NCBI GenBank assembly: GCA_036927565.1
Contig: JAYESD010000009.1
Span: 25,263,601-25,327,600, forward strand
DNA length: 64,000 bases
Direction: 5' to 3'
DNA from: Tuctoria greenei
Taxonomy: Eukaryota; Streptophyta; Magnoliopsida; Poales; Poaceae
Both the position numbers and the translations under genes were made by a program. The notes under the pieces are model-generated. The model saw nothing but the letters and a program-made list of their open reading frames with translations, searched no databases and was not told the origin of the DNA. Position 1 is the stretch's first letter. Each line of letters begins with the position of its first letter. Shown here piece by piece: positions 57,618 to 64,000 of this stretch.

Positions 57618-59903
57618 TTATGCCTTCCTTTTAGGTACCCAAGCGGAGTTGGGTCCTTTCACGTTAGTGCTTAGGCATTTGGGCACCCACACGCAAGGCT
57701 TGGGGCTCTTGCGGAATGGCCCAACATATCTAGCAAACACCTTGCCATATTTGTTCCTCATAAGCACATAAGATGCATCAAAATCATGGAATAGAGGATG
57801 CGGTTCAGATTTAGGCATTTTGTTGCTAGATGGTGAGTTATTTTCAATTTTAGTTGTGGATGAACTCCCCTTAACAAAGACAATCATGTCTTTGCCATAC
57901 TTGGAGGTTTTGGCGTTATGCCTTCCACCTCTAGTATAGCCAAGACCATCCTTGACATGGGGATGTCTTGTGTTGGTGTATGCACTTCGTACATACGCCA
58001 CCTTCTCCTTGTCAAAGATGGCACCCTTAGGTGCTTGCTTGCCTTGCGCTAAGTTGAGTTCATCCTTAAGCTTAAGGATTAAGTTAGAGCACTTGCAAGG
58101 CGGTGTTGCATTGGATGAGGCCTTTGAGGAGGTTGAGCTCTTGGAGGAAGAGGCTACATTGTTCTTGAGAGACTCAACTTGAGTCTCAAGGATCTTGTTA
58201 ACTTTTGACAAGTTTCCAAGTTCATCCTTGAGCTCAATTGATTTCTTCTCAAGACTTGAACATGTTCTCTTACTTAGAGCAAGTTCGTGTTCCAATGCCT
58301 TGCTCTTCTCTCTTTCAAGCTCAATGAGCTCATTAAGCTCTTGACATCTCTCCTTTTCAAGGATGAGCATGTCCTCTTGTCTGTTGATGAGATCCTCCTT
58401 CTCAAAGATCTCATCCATAAGCAACTTCATCCTACGCAGGGTGCTTTTGCTTATGTCCTTAAACATGTCCTCATTTTCACTAGCGCTATCAAATTCATCA
58501 TGAGAGGAAATGGAGGAGGAGGAGTGAGATGTTACCTTTCTCCTTCCCTCTTTTACCATAAGACAAGTTGGTTTGTAGTCGTTGTTGAGGTTGGAGAAGA
58601 GCTTGCTTCCTTTGGAGCTCCTCCCGATGGCTATGGTAGCCATCTTTTCCTCTTCTTCTTCGGAGGAGGACTCATCGTTAGAGTCTCACTCCTTGCCCAA
58701 GTGTGCTTGTCCGGAGGGCCTCTTCTTCCTGAAGAATTTCTTCTCTTGAGGCTTGCCCTCCTTCTTCTTCTTCACTTCTTCATGGGGGCAATCAACGATG
58801 AAGTGACCGTACTCGCCACAATTGTAGCAAGCCCTTTTTGATTTGGGCCTTGCTCTTTCCTTCCCCTTGCCTTCATGGTTGTATCCGCCTTTCTTCCTCC
58901 TCCTCATCCTCTTGAATTTGTTGATGAAGAAGGCCTCTTCCTCATCGGTGTCGAGGCTCTCCTCATCGCTTTCCTCTTGCTCCTTTGAAGAGGGTGTTGC
59001 CTTAAGTGCAATATTCTTTATCTTGGAGGCGGTGAACTTTTGAAGGTCGTTGTAGAAGAGCGCCTCCTTCTCCATGATCTCGTGGTTGATGATCCTACCA
59101 AGGACCTCCTCCGGGGTCATTTTAGTGAACCCCGGGCTTTCTCGAATCATGGAGCAAAGAGCGACGTTCCTAGGCATGAATGCCCGGATCATCCTCTTCA
59201 CCACCTCGTGGTCGGTCCACTTGGTGCAGCCATATGATCGGCTCTTGTTGATGAGTATCTTCAATCGGTTGTACATGTCTTGGGGGGATTCACCATCCAT
59301 GATGGCGAACCTCCCAAGCTCTCCTTCGATGAGCTCGATCTTGGCCTCCTTGACCACCCGATTTCCCTCATGCGCCGTCTTGAGGGTGTCCCATATATCT
59401 TTGGCCACCTCAAGACCATCGACGCGGTTGAACTCATCTCTTGAGAGGGATGAGATGATCACACCGGCAGCTTGAGCGTTGCGGTGGATGAGGATGGCTT
59501 GTTCTTGCGTGATGTTGTCCTCATCCTTCGGGATCTCCACCCCAGTCATGACAATTTGCTACAATACCGGATTGAGTGACACGAGGTGGATTTTCATGTT
59601 GTGCTTCAACATCCCGTAGTCGGTTCCATCGAATTGAGGAGGTTTCCCCAATGGAATGGAGAGATAGTGGTTGTTGGCGGCAAGGCGTTCATAGTTGAAC
59701 CCTTATCGGTTGTAGTTGACCCCGCCGCCACCGCTTGATGAGCTTGACAGCTCAACCACAACAATCTTCAGCTTCTCCCGGAGCTTCGCCTTGAGCTGGC
59801 GAGTCTCCTCATCATCCGTTGGCTTGTCTTGATAAGCCATTGTCTCCTCACGTGTCGGTTGAGAATCATTGGTCGACACCTCTTCAAACACCACTCCGGC
59901 CAT
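57618..59903 (-). pseudogene. SIRE gag with coiled-coil extension
   Basis: Starts with MAGVVFEEVSTNDSQPTREE at 59903. The gag core (59549-59000) has IWDTLKTAHEGN, MYNRLKILINKSRSYG and MTPEEVLGRIINHEIME. The zinc knuckle CYNCGEYGHFIVDC lies near 58840-58800. A long Glu/Lys/Leu coiled coil follows (58450-58140), then a basic C-terminus. Stops break the frame: TAA at about 59703, TAG just before 59549 and TGA at about 58686 (GKE-stop-DSNDES). Confidence 0.88.
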
Positions 59904-59938
59904 CTCTCCGAGTTGTTAGACTCTTTGTGGAGAGTCCT

Positions 59939-59950
59939 GCTCTGATACCA
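59939..59950 (-). other. Primer-binding site of the SIRE element
   Basis: TGGTATCAGAGC on the - strand, 2 bp inside the 5' LTR; complementary to the 3' end of initiator tRNA-Met, as usual for plant Copia elements. Confidence 0.9.
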
Positions 59951-59952
59951 AT

Positions 59953-61545
59953 TGAAAGTTGCCTAGAGGGGGGGTGAATAGGCTAATCGACCTGCAAATG
60001 ACTTAATAAAACGAGGTTAAATCACAAGGGGCGGACTAGTCCGGTCTAGGGGTGGACTAGTCCGGTCAGGCTGCGTGAAGAACCCTAAAAAGTGTTTCTA
60101 GCAAGTTTTAAGGGGATTTTCTCGAGGCTACAAGTGAGGATATGTTTATGACAAGTTTAGAAACTACCAACACAAGAGTAAGTCAAGTTTCAACTAGGTT
60201 ATAGCAAAGTGAAGCACACGACAAGACTAGCAACCCTAGAACGAAGTATGCGATAAACAAAATGCGAAGAACACGGAGACACAAGGATTTTATCCCGAGG
60301 TTCGATTCCACACAAGAATCTACGTCCCCGTTGAGGAGTCCACAAAGGACCGGGTTCAACAACCCTTCCCTCACCAAGTTTACCGCACGGGCCTAACTTG
60401 GTTCTCCACTATCTCAAAGTGTGAATACAAGATTTGTTGGGGCTTCTCACAATCTGAGGCTCCCACACCACAAAGATGATCAACAACACGAAACACACTC
60501 AACACACAGCTCACAAAGACTCAATGAGTGCAAGAGATCAAACCGGGAGCACAAGCGCGATGTTCTTCCTCTTCTCTACCTCACTAAACCCTAATCCACT
60601 CAAGAATTAGTTTTAGAGGGAAAGTAGGCAAGAAAGAGGCTTAAGAGTGCTCCAAGTTGGCTGTGGCGTCGCTAGGGTTCAAGTCACTTTGAAATGAGGC
60701 CGGGGGTCCCTTTTTGTAGGGGTTTCGAGCCCAAACTGCTGACCTCAGCAAAAGGGCGGACTAGTCCGGCCTCAGGCCCGGACTAGTCCGGTCTAGGGGA
60801 CCACTGACCCCTCTGACAACTGTCGCACTGCGCGGCAATCGTCACGTTACCCGCCAAACTTCAAATTCAAACGGTAACTTCGACAACGGACTAGTCCGGC
60901 CCTCACCGGACTAGTCCGATCCCACACAGAACCTTTTGTTCCGTGTGAAAACGGACTAGTCTGGAGGCCACGGACTAGTCCAGCCCCAAGGGCGGACTAG
61001 TCCGGCCTTCCCAGACTTAGTCGCAAAACCTCTCTGCACTCGGCAGCACGGACTAGTCCGGCCCACGGACGGACTAGTCTGATCTCACACAGGACCTTTT
61101 GGTCCGCCCCAAAACGGACAAGTCCGCTCTCTAGGACTTAGTCCCGAAACTCCACTCCAAGGGGTACCACGGACTAGTCCGTCCCACTACGGACTAGTTC
61201 GAAGTCACACAGGACCTTCTGGTCCGTGTGAAAACGGACTAGTCTGGCCAGGAGTGGACTAGTCCGGCCACTCTTGCCAGACTACTCTAACTTCAACTTT
61301 AAATAGGGTTACTACCTCAACCACCACTCTTGAGCTCCTACTTTGATCTCTTTGCACTTCACGCACACACCCTCCTATTTCTACGGCTAGTCTAACTCAA
61401 CACGCTAGAAACCCTAGTTTCTACGCTTCGAGTCGACTCCGTTTCCTTCCTTTTCCTTTTTGAGGGTTTGCGTCTCCGATCGAGTCCACACCTGTGCTAA
61501 GATCACAAGAGCTCATTAGCGACGGGGAACCGAGATGCACTTTCA
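59953..61545 (-). repeat. 5' LTR of the SIRE element
   Basis: 1593 bp with many copies of the CGGACTAGTCCG palindrome. The - strand TATA-like TATTTAAAG lies near 61300. Confidence 0.93.
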
Positions 61546-61550
61546 GGGGG

Positions 61551-61710
61551 GAGCCCATGGTAATTTCTGGGGGAGGACGGCCTCTGCCCCGTACACCAAG
61601 AAGAAAGGCGTTTCCCCCGTGGCCCGGCTGGTTGATGTCCGGCTAGCCCACAGCCCACACGGAAGCTCATCCACCCAATTTGCACCATGCTTCTCAAGGG
61701 CGAACAATAA
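61551..61710 (-). pseudogene. Tat-2 integrase fragment, proximal part
   Basis: The - strand reads KHGANWVDELPCGLWASRTS and ATGETPFFLVYGAEAVLPQK, the well-known segment near the end of gypsy integrase. It follows gag directly because of an internal deletion near 61710. Confidence 0.9.
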
Positions 61711-62874
61711 CCAATGCGCTAGCAACATGAGGGATGTTGTTCCGTACCTGGGAGAACCGCTGGATGAACGATCGCAGCGACTCTCCAGCACGCTGTCTAA
61801 CGGCGTGGAGGTCAAGCTCGGTGCCGTGGCGCTTGTAGGAACTGCCGAAGTTAACCACGAACTGTCGGCACAACTCATCCCAGGAGGTTATGGACCCCTG
61901 AGGCAGGTTCATGAGCCATGACCGAGCTGGGCCGGTCAGGACGACGGGGAAGTAGTTAGCCATAATGGCCTCGTCGCCTCCTGCAGCTAGTATCGCAGTG
62001 GTGTAGATCTGCAGGAACTCGCTCGGGATGACGCTCCCGTCGTACTTCTCCGGCATGTGCGGCCGGAACTTTCGTGGCCAGACCACGAAACGGAGGTGAG
62101 GCGCTAGCGCTGCACACCCTTGGCTGGGGCTGACTGGTGCCGGCGGCGGCATCGCATACCCCGGGTGAGCAGGCGGGCCTGCGTACACCTGATGCTGGGG
62201 CGGTGTAGCATACGCCTGTGGGGGAGGCGCGACGTACGCCTGGTGCGGCGGAGGCGCGACGTACGTATGGTGTGGTGGAGGCGCAACATGAGCCTGGGCA
62301 CAAGGCCCGGCACGCTGTAATCTGCCTCGAGGTTGCGCCGACGCTCCCTCTGGCGCTCGATGGTGACTCGGCAGTCCTCTCCGGCCCTGCGGCGCTGCAA
62401 CCCGGTTCTCAGATCTGTTGTCGAGACCCTGGTCGAGCGCGAGTCTGCTGTCCACCGGTCGATTGTCGGCGTCCGCGACAATGACACATGCATCAGCTGA
62501 GCATGTGCCTCCCTCGGTGGAGGCGCGTTGAGCGCGGCGGCGACGAGGTGGTCGACGTCGTTGATCCACTGCTGAGCTGCTCCCTGAGGAGCGTCCCCAG
62601 TAGGAGGGTTGTGGAGTACCGCGCGCGCTGCTGCGAGCGCACTCTCCGGGCTTGCAGCCGGCGGCGCCGTGATTGCTGTCACGGCCGGAGTACGCCGCGG
62701 AGTGGCATGTCGGCCTACAGCCGGTGAAGTGACTGCAGGGCGACGTGAAGGTCCTGACCTTCCTGCCCTAGAGCGGTAGCCCTGCCCTAGAGTGGGATGA
62801 CGCCTGATCCTCCGCCACTGACTGCCGCTGCGATTGCGCCCTGGATGAACCGGCGTTGGATTGGTCGTTCACCA
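61711..62874 (-). pseudogene. Tat-2 gag remnant
   Basis: From ATG near 62874 (MVNDQSNAGSS) through frame changes. The segment 62682-62310 reads EAHAQLMHVSLSRTP and QRRRAGEDCRVTIERQRERR. The segment to 61711 has a Pro/Tyr repeat (AYATPPQHQVYAGPPAHPGY), then MPEKYDGSVIPSEFLQIYTT, MANYFPVVLTGPARSWLMNL and SWDELCRQFVVNF, the standard gypsy gag domain. It ends abruptly at the deletion junction. No zinc knuckle or protease follows. Confidence 0.88.
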
Positions 62875-62907
62875 TTGCTGCTGGTGGAGATCTTGACGGG
62901 GAAAAAG

Positions 62908-62926
62908 CCCCCTACCTGGCGCGCCA
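62908..62926 (-). other. Primer-binding site of Tat-2
   Basis: TGGCGCGCCAGGTAGGGGG on the - strand, 2 bp from the LTR end. It has the TGGCGC... form usual in grass Tat-lineage elements, complementary to a tRNA 3' end. Confidence 0.75.
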
Positions 62927-62928
62927 AA

Positions 62929-63969
62929 TGTCGAAGGTCGTAAACGACACTTCCCCCGGACCTGCTTAGAGAGCAGCCCGCGGAGATTCTTTGGATTCAC
63001 GAGGGCTAGTCCCAGGAGATCGAACGCAGCAGGATGATGAACACAGAGGATTTACGTGGTTCGGGCCGCCGGAGCGTAATACCCTACGTCCACGGGAGTG
63101 TTAGTGTATTGCCTTGCTTGAGCGTGTATGAGTCTTAGTCTAATTTTCCGATCCCTTGGGAAGGTCGTCTGCCGAGTCCTTTTATAGTTCAAGGACTCCG
63201 CAGCTACAAGGTGAGACCCAGGCCCCGACAGGTGGTCCCGGGGAGAGCCAAATCCTATACAAGATCTAGGATTAATTGCTATCTACTTCCCTTTGTCAGG
63301 GGTGTCAATGCGCCGTCCCGCCGCATCGTGCGCCAGGGCTACACATAGTTGGTGATGATGGCCGTGCACGTCCTGTCCGTCTTGTCCTCGCGACCCATTC
63401 GTTCATCTTGCGGCGTGGGTCTGTACCGACTACTCGGATATGACAGGACACTGGAGCCTTGACCTCCGCATGCGCGACTCAGCTTGCCTGGAGAAGGCGC
63501 GCACGTACTTAATACCTGTCTGAGCAGCGCACGCGTTCCTTTACTGCGGCTTCCTACCGCACTGAGTTGGCCGTCCGCCACGTGGTTGCGCCGGAGCCTG
63601 CCTCTGCGGGAAGTCGAGCACTTGACGGAACATGCCACGTGGCGCATCCGGAGCCCACCCCTACGGAGGGGTAGAGGCTCAGCCCTGCAGGCCACGTGGT
63701 AATTCCGGTGCCTTTCCCTGCGAGGACGCGGGCCTGGCCCTGAGGTCCCGATTGGCCACGTGGCGGCTCCGGAGCCCGCCTCAGCGGGGAGGCGAGGGTC
63801 CAGTTCTGCCTGCCACGTGGCAGCTTGGGAGCCTCCTCCGACGGAGAGGTAGGATCTGGTCCTTCCCTCCACGACGTGGCAATCTCGGATTCGGCCTCTT
63901 AAGCAGAGGCGGAGTCCTTAGCGGTGTTCTCCCAGTGCGCGGGGGTACCCGGTCTGCGGGGTACCGACA
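62929..63969 (-). repeat. 5' LTR of Tat-2
   Basis: 1041 bp, colinear with 37419-38459 without gaps. The TATA box TATAAAAGG is the complement of 63178-63186. Confidence 0.93.
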
Positions 63970-63974
63970 CTTCC

Positions 63975-64000
63975 CATGATGCATCCTCTGTTGAGCTTCC
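63975..64000 (-). pseudogene. Reina-type pol fragment right of Tat-2
   Basis: The - strand reads GSSTEDASWE, which joins in order with ALTEFKEKYPHFQLEDK at 37413 once Tat-2 and one copy of the TSD are removed. This confirms that Tat-2 landed in the chromodomain-proximal end of a Reina-type pol gene. Confidence 0.75.

Larger units (their letters stand above)
44305..61545 (-). mobile_element. SIRE/Maximus-lineage Copia element
   Basis: The 5' LTR is 59953-61545 (TGAAAGTGCATC...GGCAACTTTCA on the - strand) and the 3' LTR remnant is 44305-45565, with TSD ggggg at 44300-44304 and 61546-61550. On the - strand: primer site, gag with a long coiled-coil extension, protease-integrase-RT-RNase H, then an extra ORF before the 3' LTR, the SIRE layout. 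RNase H is split by Ale-1. Shared LTR parts differ at about 13 of 1260 sites (about 1%). Several nonsense codons make it defective. Confidence 0.93.
37419..63969 (-). mobile_element. Tat-lineage gypsy element Tat-2, deletion derivative with nested insertions
   Basis: LTRs of equal length (1041 bp) at 37419-38459 and 62929-63969, with TSD cttcc at 37414-37418 and 63970-63974. On the - strand in order: 5' LTR, primer site, gag remnant (62874-61711), a short integrase C-terminal part (61710-61551, continued at 44299-43956 after the SIRE insertion), a 70-bp minisatellite, an antisense spliced ORF (+ strand, 39413-42388), a polypurine tract and the 3' LTR. Protease, RT, RNase H and most of integrase are deleted, so movement would have needed another element. 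LTRs differ at about 33 sites (about 3.2%). Confidence 0.93.

Overview
This window is plant nuclear DNA, most likely from a grass with a large, repeat-rich genome. The evidence is the nested LTR retrotransposons of the Tat, SIRE, Ale and Reina types, L1 and RTE LINEs and grass-style MITEs. The host gene also has a very GC-rich first exon followed by AT-rich later exons, which is usual in Poaceae. No species can be named from the sequence alone.

The only convincing host gene is on the + strand: a mitochondrial-type RNA pseudouridine synthase of the RluA family, resembling plant RNA pseudouridine synthase 3/4. Seven in-phase coding exons were found at 8401-8712, 17635-17706, 34814-34954, 35042-35089, 35181-35258, 36351-36464 and 36595-36687. 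Together they encode 286 residues, from an Arg-rich presequence through an S4-like region to the catalytic HRLD motif and beyond. The 3' exons are not in the window. The gene is therefore interrupted by an 8.9-kb intron 1, a 17.1-kb intron 2 and an intron 7 of more than 27 kb, all filled with transposable elements.

Layout. (1) 1-6045: the 3' part of a + strand Tat-lineage gypsy element with an antisense two-exon ORF and a 3' LTR. (2) 6046-8400: upstream region of the host gene with low-complexity and DNA-transposon-like debris. (3) Intron 1: a decayed Copia element (9130-14463), gag/ORF1-like remnants and a 639-bp hAT MITE. (4) Intron 2: a 5'-truncated L1 LINE (18163-34218, 19-bp TSD) that itself hosts a hAT MITE, a Reina-like deletion derivative, a non-coding Copia-like element carrying a Mutator-like MITE, a full-length RTE LINE and an Ale-type Copia element. 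(5) Exons 3-7 cluster in 34814-36687. (6) Intron 7: a four-level nest in which a Reina-type chromovirus contains Tat-2 (37419-63969, TSD cttcc), which contains a SIRE-type Copia (44305-61545, TSD ggggg), which contains an Ale-type Copia with 96-bp LTRs (48880-54774, TSD ggcat).

LTR divergence by eye agrees with the nesting order: about 3.2% for Tat-2, about 1% for SIRE and 0% for the innermost Ale. Every LTR element inside the host gene is antisense to it, while both LINEs are sense. The most unusual items are the conserved spliced antisense ORF shared by the two Tat elements, an array of mini-hairpins with constant 9-nt loops and changing stems (23089-23251), and a 12-bp palindrome repeated throughout the SIRE element.
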